Shown piece by piece: positions 20,264-27,612 of a DNA stretch of 37,119 nt. Every line of letters begins with the position of its first letter. Within the stretch, counting starts at the first letter, position 1. The translations under genes were made by a program, and so were the position numbers. The notes beneath the pieces were generated by a model. It was not told where the DNA came from and made no database searches. It was given only the letters and a program-made list of their open reading frames with translations. The stretch is from CAYXOX01 sp964466745 (GTDB lineage Bacteria; Pseudomonadota; Alphaproteobacteria; Rhodobacterales; Rhodobacteraceae): NCBI GenBank assembly GCA_964466745.1, contig CAYXOX010000015.1, positions 1 to 37,119 on the forward strand, in the 5' to 3' direction.

Positions 20264-20599
20264 ATGAAGATGAAGCAGGAAGATCTCGGCGACGACGTGC
20301 TGCTGGTGACGCTGGACGGCGCGTTCGACATCGCAGGGGCGGGAGACGTCGATCTGCCCTTCTCCGTGATCGCCGGCAGCCGCGACAAGGTGATCGTCGA
20401 TTTCTCCGACGTGAGCTTTCTTGCCTCCATCGGCATCCGCGTGATCGTGAAGACGGCCAAGTCGATGGCGAACCGGGGCGGCAAGCTGATGGTGGCCAAC
20501 CCCAACGACGCCGCCCGCAAGGTGCTTGCATCGACCGGCGTGGACACCATCGTGGGCGTGACATCGAGCGTCGAAGAAGCACGCGCAGAGCTGGCCTGA
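20264..20599 (+). CDS. STAS-domain anti-sigma factor antagonist (RsbV/SpoIIAA-like)
   Basis: The 111-residue protein is a single STAS domain: DVLLVTLDGAFDIAGAGDVD, then KVIVDFSDVSFLASIGIRVI. Ser55 in LASIG lines up with the phosphorylated serine of RsbV/SpoIIAA, although the usual DSSG is degenerate (ASIG). In partner switching such a protein, when unphosphorylated, sequesters the kinase encoded next door. GGAAGG 8 nt before the ATG supports this start; the longer upstream frame is not coding. It lies just before the RsbW-like ATPase gene, a typical antagonist-kinase pair. Confidence 0.92.
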   Translation: MKMKQEDLGDDVLLVTLDGAFDIAGAGDVDLPFSVIAGSRDKVIVDFSDVSFLASIGIRVIVKTAKSMANRGGKLMVANPNDAARKVLASTGVDTIVGVTSSVEEARAELA

Positions 20600-20603
20600 C
20601 GGC

Positions 20604-21029
20604 GTGCCGGCGGCTATGGCGCAGCGCGAGGCCCTCCGGCTGGCCCCGGAGGTGTCCGAGGTGACGCGGATGAACGCATGGTTCGATCGTGCCGTCCGGG
20701 AGGCGGGGCTGGCCGAGGAAGCCGCCGGCGATCTCAAGCTCTGCCTGAACGAAGCCGTTGCCAACGTGATTTCCTACGCGTTCCCGCTGACCGAGGCCGG
20801 CTGGATCGAGGTGCGGCTCCGGCTCGACGAGAACGAGGCGCGCGCCGAGGTGCGTGACAACGGCATCCCTTTCGATCCGCTGGCCCGGGCCGACAAGGCA
20901 CCCCTCACGGATCTCGCCACAGCCGATATCGGCGGCTTCGGCATCACGCTCATCCGCCAGACGGCGGACAGCTGCAGCTACGAGCGCGTAGACGGCGAGA
21001 ACCGGTTTTCCTTCGCCTGCAGGGCCTGA
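20604..21029 (+). CDS. RsbW/SpoIIAB-like ATP-binding serine kinase (anti-sigma or switch protein)
   Basis: This 141-residue GHKL-type ATPase shows the N-box LCLNEAVANVISYAFP, the G1 box VRDNGIPFDPLA and the G2 box GGFGITLIRQTAD, with a C-terminal strand CSYERVDGENRFSFACRA. Proteins of this family phosphorylate a STAS antagonist on serine and hold a target, often a sigma factor. The start may be GTG 20604 (used) or ATG 20616 (MAQREALRL); neither has a strong ribosome binding site. It is 4 nt after the STAS gene, so both are co-transcribed. No sigma factor gene is visible in the window, so the target is unknown. Confidence 0.9.
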   Translation: MPAAMAQREALRLAPEVSEVTRMNAWFDRAVREAGLAEEAAGDLKLCLNEAVANVISYAFPLTEAGWIEVRLRLDENEARAEVRDNGIPFDPLARADKAPLTDLATADIGGFGITLIRQTADSCSYERVDGENRFSFACRA

Positions 21030-21030
21030 G

Positions 21031-21054
21031 GCGCCAGGGCCGGTAGCCTGGCGC
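21031..21054. terminator. Hairpin between the convergent kinase and phosphatase genes
   Basis: GCGCCAGG (21031-21038) pairs exactly with CCTGGCGC (21047-21054) around an 8-nt loop, starting one base after the kinase stop codon. There is no T-run. Its place between two convergent genes suits a transcription end. Confidence 0.55.
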
Positions 21055-21142
21055 GTGGCGGAGCGCCCGCGCCATGGCGTGGGGCTGCGTGCGGAACACC
21101 CGTGCCGGACCGGGCAGTCGGGCTTCGGGCGGTGCCGGAAGC

Positions 21143-22495
21143 TCAGGACAGGCGGCGCGCCACGAGGCAGGTGATGTCGTCGGATTGCGGCGCGCCCGCG
21201 GCGAAGGTGTCAACGGCCTCGGTGATCCGCGTCAGCGCCTGTGCCGCGGGCGCAGCCGCATCCCCGGTGCGCAGAAGGCCTTCGAGCCGCTCCGGGCCGA
21301 AGGCCGCGCGCGCCGGATCGAAGGCCTCGGTGATCCCGTCCGTCGCGAAGACGACCGCGGCCCCGGGCGGAACCTCGACGGCGCGGCCCTTCCAGACCGG
21401 CCCCTCGAAGAGCCCGATCGCCGGGCCCGCGGCGCCGAGCGCATCGAGCTCTCCGCCCGGACCCACCACATAGGCCTCCTCATGCCCGCCGCTGGCATAG
21501 TCCATGGTGCCGGTGCGCAGGTCGAGGATCCCCAGCGCCACCGTCACGAACATCCCTTCCTCGTTGCCCTCGGCCAGAACCTCGTTGAGCCGGGTGAGCG
21601 CCGCACCCGCGGGCAGATCCTCGCGGCACACCGTGCGCAGGACGGTGCGGGCCACGCTCATGAAGATCGCCGCCGGGATGCCCTTGCCCGAAACGTCGCC
21701 CACCGCGAGCACCAGCCTGTCGGGACCGACGCTGAAATGGTCGTAGAAGTCTCCGCCCACCTCGGTGGCCGGGCGCATGAAGGCGGCGAGATCCACGCGC
21801 GCGTCGCCCGCAGCGCCATCGCCCGGCGCCGGCAGGAACATCCGCTGGATGCCGGCGGCCGTCTGAAGCTCGTGGGTTCGGGCGCGCTTCGTCGTGAGTT
21901 CCTCGGCCATCTCGTTGAAGCTCGCGGCGAAATGCGAGAACTGGTCGGCCTGCGCGCGGAGCGCATCGAGCATCGCGGGGTCGAACTCGCCCTTCGCCAG
22001 CGCGGTGGTCGCCTGGGTCAGCGTGGCGACGGCGGCGTTGGCGCGGCGGAAGCGCTGCCCAAGCTCGCCGATGATCGTCATGGCGGCGTCGGGTGTGCGG
22101 CGCATGAGTTCGCGGATGCTGCGCCGTTCGATCCGCAACAGGCGGCTGGCCTCGAGCGCACGGATGCTCGCGGTGCGGGTGCCGCGGCTGAACGCACCGA
22201 TTTCTCCCACCAGCTCGCCCTTGCCGAGGGTGGCGACCGCGGCTCGGCCGAGCGGCGTTTCCACCAGCACCTCGAGGCGCCCTTCCAGCACCAGGTAGGC
22301 GTCGTCCCCCTCCGAGCCCTGCTCGAACACCGTTGCCCCGGCCTCGAACGGGTCCACCGGGCTTGCCGCCACCAGTGTTTCGAGATCGGGCTCCGCCATC
22401 GCGGCGAAGGTCACGTGGCTGCGCAATTGCGCGACGATCTCGCCGGTCGTGCGGGCGGCGGCGGGGTTCGGGGAAGATCGGCTCAACTCGTCCAC
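21143..22495 (-). CDS. PP2C-type (SpoIIE/RsbU) phosphatase with N-terminal cNMP-binding-type domain
   Basis: Read from GTG 22495 the protein has 450 residues. Residues ~27-145 are a cNMP-binding/CAP_ED-like domain (DPFEAGATVFEQGSEGDDAY, GKGELVGEIGAFSRGTRTAS). A helical linker follows (ATTALAKGEFDPAMLDALRA, HFAASFNEMAEELTTKRA), somewhat HAMP-like, then a SpoIIE phosphatase domain with VGGDFYDHF, LAVGDVSGKGIPAAIF and QSDDITCLVARRLS, whose Asp residues bind the catalytic metals. Such enzymes dephosphorylate STAS antagonists, so the neighbouring STAS protein is the likely substrate. The start is uncertain; an ATG at 22600 would add an implausible Arg/Cys-rich stretch. It is convergent to the STAS and kinase genes and divergent from phnC. 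Confidence 0.92.
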   Translation of the reverse strand: MDELSRSSPNPAAARTTGEIVAQLRSHVTFAAMAEPDLETLVAASPVDPFEAGATVFEQGSEGDDAYLVLEGRLEVLVETPLGRAAVATLGKGELVGEIGAFSRGTRTASIRALEASRLLRIERRSIRELMRRTPDAAMTIIGELGQRFRRANAAVATLTQATTALAKGEFDPAMLDALRAQADQFSHFAASFNEMAEELTTKRARTHELQTAAGIQRMFLPAPGDGAAGDARVDLAAFMRPATEVGGDFYDHFSVGPDRLVLAVGDVSGKGIPAAIFMSVARTVLRTVCREDLPAGAALTRLNEVLAEGNEEGMFVTVALGILDLRTGTMDYASGGHEEAYVVGPGGELDALGAAGPAIGLFEGPVWKGRAVEVPPGAAVVFATDGITEAFDPARAAFGPERLEGLLRTGDAAAPAAQALTRITEAVDTFAAGAPQSDDITCLVARRLS

Positions 22496-22620
22496 GGGGC
22501 GGGACGCTAGCAGCGCTCCCCCGTCCGCGCAATCGCGCCATGTTCGCAGCGCGCAGCATTTCCGTGCATGGCGCGGGCGCCAGGCAGCGGCGTGCTGCAT
22601 CGCGGCGTCGAGGCGGCGCC

Positions 22621-22653
22621 TCGTTACAGAACTGTCACCGATCCGACACGATT
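22621..22653 (+). promoter_or_regulatory. Candidate Pho box (PhoB site) upstream of phnC
   Basis: CTGTCAC at 22632-22638 is an exact core of the PhoB half-site. CCGACAC follows exactly 11 nt later (22643-22649; 5 of 7 matches) and a weaker TCGTTAC lies 11 nt before (22621-22627). Direct repeats at 11-nt steps are the hallmark of Pho boxes. The site ends about 50 nt before the phnC start and is suitably placed to activate it under phosphate limitation. Confidence 0.6.
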
Positions 22654-22701
22654 CCGAATCTGGCCGCGCCTAGCACGACGGCGGACCGAGAGGAGTTTCG
22701 C

Positions 22702-23532
22702 GTGCTGACAATCGAACGAGTGTCCAAGACCTTCGGAGCCAACACGGCTGTGGACTGCGTCTCGATCGGCGTCGACAGGCCCATGATGATCGGCATCATC
22801 GGCCGGTCGGGGGCCGGCAAATCCACCCTTCTGCGGATGGTCAACCGTCTGACCGATGCCACGGACGGCGCGATCCTCTTCGAAGGCCGCGACGTGACCG
22901 CCCTGCGCGGCGCCGAGATGCGGCGCTGGCAGTCGGACTGCGCGATGATCTTCCAGCAGTTCAACCTGGTTCCGCGGATGGACGTCGTGTCCAACGTGCT
23001 CCACGGCACGCTCAACCGCCGCTCCACGCTGGCGACGATGTTCAACCTCTTTCCCAGGGAAGACATCCACCGCGCCATCGAGATTCTCGAGCGGCTGGGC
23101 ATCGCCGAACAGGCGCCCAAGCGCGCCGAGGCGCTTTCGGGCGGCCAGCAGCAGCGCGTCGCCATCGCGCGGGCGCTCATGCAGGACCCGCGGATCATCC
23201 TCGCCGACGAGCCCATCGCCTCGCTGGACCCGATGAACGCCCAGATCGTGATGGATGCCCTCCGCCGGATTCACGAGGAGGACGGCCGCATGGTGATCTG
23301 CAACCTGCACACCCTCGATACGGCCCGCCGCTACTGCGACCGCGTGATCGGCATGCGCGACGGGCGCGTCGTCTTCGACGGCACGCCCGAGCAGCTGACC
23401 ACCGGGGCCGCCCGCGACATCTACGGCGCCGGCGCCGATTTTTCCGAGGCCGCCACCTCCACCGAGATCGGCGCGCTCGACCGCGGCGCCGCCGGGGCCG
23501 GCGTCATCCGCGAAGCGGGAGCCAGCGTCTGA
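22702..23532 (+). CDS. phnC: Phosphonate ABC transporter ATP-binding protein
   Basis: The 276-residue ATPase powers uptake by PhnD/PhnE. It has Walker A GRSGAGKST, the Q-loop in CAMIFQQFNLVPRMDVVSN, signature LSGGQQQRVAIARALMQDP, Walker B IILADEPIASLDP, and a switch His in VICNLHTLDTARRYCDRVIG. The sequence NVLHGTLNRRSTLATMFNLF is typical of PhnC among ABC ATPases. GTG 22702 is preceded by AGAGGAG at proper distance; the longer upstream frame crosses the promoter and is rejected. The C-terminal tail after FSEAAT is Ala/Gly-rich and likely disordered. It is the first gene of phnCDE1E2. Confidence 0.95.
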   Translation: MLTIERVSKTFGANTAVDCVSIGVDRPMMIGIIGRSGAGKSTLLRMVNRLTDATDGAILFEGRDVTALRGAEMRRWQSDCAMIFQQFNLVPRMDVVSNVLHGTLNRRSTLATMFNLFPREDIHRAIEILERLGIAEQAPKRAEALSGGQQQRVAIARALMQDPRIILADEPIASLDPMNAQIVMDALRRIHEEDGRMVICNLHTLDTARRYCDRVIGMRDGRVVFDGTPEQLTTGAARDIYGAGADFSEAATSTEIGALDRGAAGAGVIREAGASV

Positions 23533-23611
23533 TTTTCCCACGACCCGCCCGAAACACCCGGGGCGCAGGCTTCCGGACGGGCGGCCAAAAAACCATGAGG
23601 AGAGACGAACC

Positions 23612-24517
23612 ATGAAGAAGCTTGTTGCCGCCCTTGCGGCCACCACCGCCCTCGCCGCGCCGGCCGCGGCCCAAGAGATCACCGAGTTCCGCATCGGCAT
23701 CCTCGGCGGCGAGAACGCCCAGGACCGGCTCGCCAACTACAGCTGCTTTGCCGACTACACCGAAGAAGCTCTCGGCGTGCCGGTGCGGCTGTTCACCCCG
23801 GCCGACTACAACGGCGTGATCCAGGGCCTGCTGGGCGGCTCGCTGGACATGGCCTGGCTCGGCGCCTCGGCCTATGCCGCGATCTACCTGCAGGACCCCC
23901 AGGTGGTGGAGCCCGTGCTCGTCAAGACCAACCTTGACGGCTCGTTCTCCTACCACTCCATCGGCTTCGCCCGCGCCGACAGCGGCATCGCGCAGATCGA
24001 GGATCTCGAGGGCCGCGTGTTCGGCTTCGGCGATCCGAACTCGACCTCCGGCTACCTGATCCCCTCGGTGGAGATTCCCCAGCAGTTCGGCGTGACGATG
24101 GAGTCCGGCGATTTCTTCGGGGAAGTCACCTTCACCGGCGGCCACGAGCAGACGATCGTGGCGGTCTACAACGGAGACATCGACGCCGGCGTGACCTGGG
24201 CCGATGGCCTCGGCGCCTGGGAAGACGGCTACAACTCCGGCGCGCTGCGCTCGGCGGTGGACTCAGGCCTCGTCGACATGAACGAGATGGTCGAGATCTG
24301 GAAATCGAAGCCGATCCCCGAGGGCCCGATCGTGCTGCGTTCGGCCCTTCCCGAGGACGTGAAGGCGACCATGGTCGAGCTCACGCAGAACCTCATCAAC
24401 GTGGACGAAGACTGCACCTATGGCGTCGCCTTCGGTGAAACCGCCGGGTTTACCCCGATCGGCCACGAAGCCTACGAGACCATCATCGAGGTCCGTCGCC
24501 AGGTTCAGGGCAACTGA
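23612..24517 (+). CDS. phnD: Phosphonate ABC transporter substrate-binding protein
   Basis: The 301-residue periplasmic protein starts MKKLVAALAATTALAAPAAA then QEITEF, a Sec signal peptide. The mature part shows the type II binding-protein features of PhnD: RIGILGGENAQDRLANYSCF, VRLFTPADYNGVIQGLLGGS, MAWLGASAYAAIY, FGFGDPNSTSGYLIPSVEI and FTGGHEQTIVAVYNGDIDAG. It captures phosphonates, or possibly phosphate-like ligands, and hands them to the permeases. GAGGAGA lies about 8 nt before the ATG. The 79-nt gap after phnC and the hairpins after its stop suggest that phnD mRNA is kept at a higher level than its neighbours. Confidence 0.96.
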   Translation: MKKLVAALAATTALAAPAAAQEITEFRIGILGGENAQDRLANYSCFADYTEEALGVPVRLFTPADYNGVIQGLLGGSLDMAWLGASAYAAIYLQDPQVVEPVLVKTNLDGSFSYHSIGFARADSGIAQIEDLEGRVFGFGDPNSTSGYLIPSVEIPQQFGVTMESGDFFGEVTFTGGHEQTIVAVYNGDIDAGVTWADGLGAWEDGYNSGALRSAVDSGLVDMNEMVEIWKSKPIPEGPIVLRSALPEDVKATMVELTQNLINVDEDCTYGVAFGETAGFTPIGHEAYETIIEVRRQVQGN

Positions 24518-24529
24518 TCGCCCGCCCCG

Positions 24530-24600
24530 CCGGCCCCGTGCGCAGCGCGCGGGGCCGGACGGGTTCCCCCCGGGGCCCGCTCGCCGAGGCGCGGGCCCCG
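24530..24600. promoter_or_regulatory. Tandem intercistronic hairpins between phnD and phnE1
   Basis: CCGGCCCCG (24530-24538) pairs with CGGGGCCGG (24550-24558), and CGGGGCCCGC (24571-24580) pairs with GCGGGCCCCG (24591-24600). Both stems are perfect. They lie right after the binding-protein gene, where such hairpins commonly protect the upstream mRNA or attenuate the permease genes. Confidence 0.6.
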
Positions 24601-24626
24601 CGGAGAGGCCGCAGAGGCAAGGCACC

Positions 24627-25496
24627 ATGGCAGAGATGACAGCGGGCAGCGCCGGCACGGCCAACGTGCGAGGGCACTACATGGCGCTGGTGCGCCGGCG
24701 CCGGCTCTACGGCGGCCTGACCCTTCTGGTTTTCGCGATGCTGATGGTATCGGGCTTCGGGATCGCCGACGCGCGCAACGCCGGAGGGTTCTGGGATGGC
24801 TGGCGCAACATGCTGGACTTCCCCGCCGAAGTCGTGATGGAGGCATGGCAGAAGCGCGCCGAGCTTCCCGGGCTGCTCCTGCGCTACCTGCCCGACCTCG
24901 TGGAGACGCTGAACATCGCCGCGGTGGCCACGCTGCTCGGCTTCCTCGGGGGAATGTTGCTTTCGCTCCTGTCCACCCGTGGACTGGCGCGCTGGCCCGC
25001 GCTCATACCGCTCTTCCGCCGCATCATGGACATCCTGCGCGCAATCCCGGAGATCGTCGTTGCGCTGGTGCTCATCTTCATCCTCTCGGTGGGCCCCGTT
25101 CCGGCGATGATCGCGATCGCGCTGCACACCGCCGGCGCCCTGGGCAAGCTCTACTCCGAGGTGAACGAGAACGCCGATCTCAAGCCGGTGGAAGGCCTGG
25201 CGTCGGTGGGCGCGAACTGGCCGCAGCGGATGTATCTCGGCGTGATGCCGCAGGTTTCGCCCAACTACCTCAGCTACGCGCTGCTGCGCTTCGAGATCAA
25301 CATCCGAGCCTCGGCCATCCTCGGCTTCGTCGGCGCGGGCGGCATCGGATACGAGCTGCGCAACTCGATGACCTTCGGACAGGGCCGTTTCGACGAGGCC
25401 GCCGCGATCTTCATCCTGCTCTTCGTGACCATCGTCATCGTGGACCAGATCTCGAGCGCGCTGCGGGCGCGGCTCGTGGGCAAGGGAGGCCACTGA
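24627..25496 (+). CDS. phnE: Phosphonate ABC transporter permease, first subunit
   Basis: The 289-residue membrane protein has a helix near residues 27-46 (LYGGLTLLVFAMLMVSGFGI), then the binding-protein-dependent permease domain from about residue 95 (LNIAAVATLLGFLGGMLLSL, DILRAIPEIVVALVLIFILS, MIAIALHTAGALGKLYSEV). The cytoplasmic coupling loop reads EGLASVGANWPQRMYLGVMP, the PhnE form of the EAA motif. The C-terminal part has ASAILGFVGAGGIGYELRNS and a last helix. ATG 24627 is chosen because the longer frame overlaps phnD. It forms the membrane channel together with the next gene (PhnE1 of a PhnE1/PhnE2 pair). Confidence 0.94.
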   Translation: MAEMTAGSAGTANVRGHYMALVRRRRLYGGLTLLVFAMLMVSGFGIADARNAGGFWDGWRNMLDFPAEVVMEAWQKRAELPGLLLRYLPDLVETLNIAAVATLLGFLGGMLLSLLSTRGLARWPALIPLFRRIMDILRAIPEIVVALVLIFILSVGPVPAMIAIALHTAGALGKLYSEVNENADLKPVEGLASVGANWPQRMYLGVMPQVSPNYLSYALLRFEINIRASAILGFVGAGGIGYELRNSMTFGQGRFDEAAAIFILLFVTIVIVDQISSALRARLVGKGGH

Positions 25497-25497
25497 C

Positions 25498-26832
25498 ATG
25501 GCCATGACCGAAAGCGCGCTTCCGGCGCACGATCCCAGGGAGGCGGCCGTCGCGCGGTTCCGGCGCAAGAAGCGCGTCGCACTGGCGGTGCCCGTGCTTC
25601 TGCTCGCCTATTTCGTCTACGTCTTCTTCGCCTTCGATCTGCCCGGGCTCGCCGAAAAGGCGCGCTGGCAGAATGCCCGGATTCTCCTCTCGGATACCTA
25701 CAGCCACAAGATCCACGTGACGCGGGACAACCGGCGCGGCGGCATCACCGTCTCCAAGGAGGGCGAGCGCAACGGGGTCTTCGCCGAGGATGCCCTGCCC
25801 GGGTGGGTGAGCATCGAGGGCGAGACGGCCGAGATCACCCTGCCCCGCGGGCACTCGGTGAGCTTCGGCCCCGACGATACGGCCACCTACCGTCATCCCG
25901 AGTTCGGCCCGATCACCGTGTCGGCCGCCGACGGCGTTCAACTGGTGAACCTCGCAGAGGCGGATCTGCCCGATTTCGTGAGCTTCTCCTCGAGCCGGGT
26001 GGACATCCGCACCGGGGCCGGCCGGCTCACCATGACCCGCAGCCGAACGGAGGTGTTCCGCTACTTCTTCGGCTGGGAGATGTTCTGGTTCACGCTCGAC
26101 AGCCCCTATTACGACCGCTCTGCCGCCGAGATCCTCTTCGGCCAGCGGATCGACCCGGAGCGCGCCAACATCGCCGGGGCGGTGCATGATTTCTGGAACA
26201 ATCCGCTCTGGCGCCACAAGGACGTGATGTGGGCGATCTTCGAGACGATCCTCATGGCGTTCCTCGGGACCATGGGCGCGGCGATCGTGGCACTGCCGCT
26301 GGCCTTCGCCGCCGCCCGCAATTTCGCCCCCCTCGCGGCCGTGCGCTTCGGCGTGCGCAGGCTCTTCGATTTCGTGCGCGGCGTCGACGGGCTGATCTGG
26401 ACGATCGTGCTCAGCCGGGCATTCGGGCCAGGCCCGCTTACCGGGGCGCTCGCGATCCTGATCACCGACTCGGGCAGCTTCGGCAAACTGTTCTCGGAGG
26501 CTCTGGAGAACGTCGACGGAAAGCAGATCGAGGGCGTCGCCTCCACCGGCGCCCGCCCGGTGCAGCGGTATCGCTTCGGGGTCATCCCCCAGGTGATGCC
26601 CGTGCTGCTGAGCCAGGTGCTCTACTTCCTCGAATCCAACACGCGGTCCGCCACCGTTATCGGCGCGATCACCGGCGGCGGCATCGGCCTCTTGCTGACC
26701 CAGGCGATCATCACCCAGAAGGACTGGGAGGAGGTCACCTACTACATCGTGCTGATCGTCGTGATGGTGATCGCGATGGACTGGTTTTCCGGCTGGCTCC
26801 GGCGCCGGATCATCAAGGGATCGGCAGGGTGA
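25498..26832 (+). CDS. phnE: Phosphonate ABC transporter permease, second subunit with a large periplasmic insert
   Basis: The 444-residue protein has one N-terminal helix (residues ~27-47, ALAVPVLLLAYFVYVFFAF), then about 190 mostly hydrophilic, beta-rich residues (TYSHKIHVTRDNRRGG, GWVSIEGETAEITLPRGHSV, FSSSRVDIRTGAGRLTMTRS) that should be periplasmic. The permease domain starts near residue 242 (VMWAIFETILMAFLGTMGAA), with coupling loop EGVASTGARPVQRYRFGVIP and SATVIGAITGGGIGLLLTQ. Length and layout resemble the long partner permease of alphaproteobacterial systems such as Sinorhizobium PhoCDET, which takes up phosphate and phosphonates. It starts one base after the phnE1 stop. Confidence 0.93.
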   Translation: MAMTESALPAHDPREAAVARFRRKKRVALAVPVLLLAYFVYVFFAFDLPGLAEKARWQNARILLSDTYSHKIHVTRDNRRGGITVSKEGERNGVFAEDALPGWVSIEGETAEITLPRGHSVSFGPDDTATYRHPEFGPITVSAADGVQLVNLAEADLPDFVSFSSSRVDIRTGAGRLTMTRSRTEVFRYFFGWEMFWFTLDSPYYDRSAAEILFGQRIDPERANIAGAVHDFWNNPLWRHKDVMWAIFETILMAFLGTMGAAIVALPLAFAAARNFAPLAAVRFGVRRLFDFVRGVDGLIWTIVLSRAFGPGPLTGALAILITDSGSFGKLFSEALENVDGKQIEGVASTGARPVQRYRFGVIPQVMPVLLSQVLYFLESNTRSATVIGAITGGGIGLLLTQAIITQKDWEEVTYYIVLIVVMVIAMDWFSGWLRRRIIKGSAG

Positions 26833-26863
26833 GCCGGATGCTTCAGCGGCCGGGCGGCCGCCC

Positions 26864-27487
26864 GTGAGCGGCGCGCCGCTCTCGCCCGACGGCCCGCTCG
26901 TCGGCCCGGGCAGCGAGATCACCGACAGCCGGCTCGGCCCCTACACCGAGATCGGTGCGGATTGCCTGCTGCTGAACGTCGAGATGGGCGCCTACTCCTA
27001 TTGTCACCGAGGATGCGACCTGGCGAACGCACGGATCGGCAAGTTCTCCAACATCGCCAGCTCCGTGCGCATCGGCGCTACCGATCATCCCCTTCACGGC
27101 GCCAGCCTGCACCACTTCCTCTACCGCTCGTCGCGCTACTTCGAGGGCGCGTCGGACGATGCGGCCTTCTTTGCCGCCCGCGCGGCGCGCCTCGCCCATA
27201 TCGGCCACGACACCTGGATCGGGCACGGCGCACAGGTGAGGCCCGAGGTGCGCGTCGGCGACGGCGCCGTGGTGGCCGCAGGCGCCATCGTCACGCGGGA
27301 CGTCGCGCCCTACACCATCGTGGCGGGCATTCCCGCCCGGCCGCTGCGGGAGCGCATGGCACCGGCGCTCGCGGAACGGATGATGGCGCTGGCATGGTGG
27401 GACTGGCCGCACCAGACCCTCGCCGCGACCCTCGAGGATTTCCGCAGCCTCGGTGCGGAGGCCTTTCTGGAAAAGCACGGCGGCTGA
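26864..27487 (+). CDS. Hexapeptide-repeat (LbH) transferase of the phosphonate-metabolism type
   Basis: The 207-residue protein is a left-handed beta-helix acyltransferase-like protein: DSRLGPYTEIGADCLLLNVE, KFSNIASSVRIGATDHPLHG, HDTWIGHGAQVRPEVRVGDG and YTIVAGIPARPLRERMAPAL. It resembles the phosphonate-linked hexapeptide transferase family (TIGR03308) regularly found beside phn genes, and the xenobiotic/chloramphenicol acetyltransferase group in general. It may acetylate a phosphonate or pathway intermediate; that is inference. It starts at GTG 26864, 31 nt after phnE2, and a 9-codon ATG frame before it ends in a TGA overlapping this GTG. It is convergent to phnF. Confidence 0.9.
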   Translation: MSGAPLSPDGPLVGPGSEITDSRLGPYTEIGADCLLLNVEMGAYSYCHRGCDLANARIGKFSNIASSVRIGATDHPLHGASLHHFLYRSSRYFEGASDDAAFFAARAARLAHIGHDTWIGHGAQVRPEVRVGDGAVVAAGAIVTRDVAPYTIVAGIPARPLRERMAPALAERMMALAWWDWPHQTLAATLEDFRSLGAEAFLEKHGG

Positions 27488-27612
27488 CGTGCCGCACCCG
27501 CGCCCGGGTAGAGCGCGGCGGCCGCACCGCCGCTCGCAGCGTCCTTCGCCGCCGTTCGCTCCGGCTCCGGCATGAAACCCTCGCGGGGGCGAAACCTGCC
27601 GCCGCCCTTGGC

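Noticed and set aside
27488..27612. Terminator between the convergent hexapeptide transferase and phnF
   Set aside because: The gap is G+C-rich with small repeats, but I found no stem of convincing length at either end.
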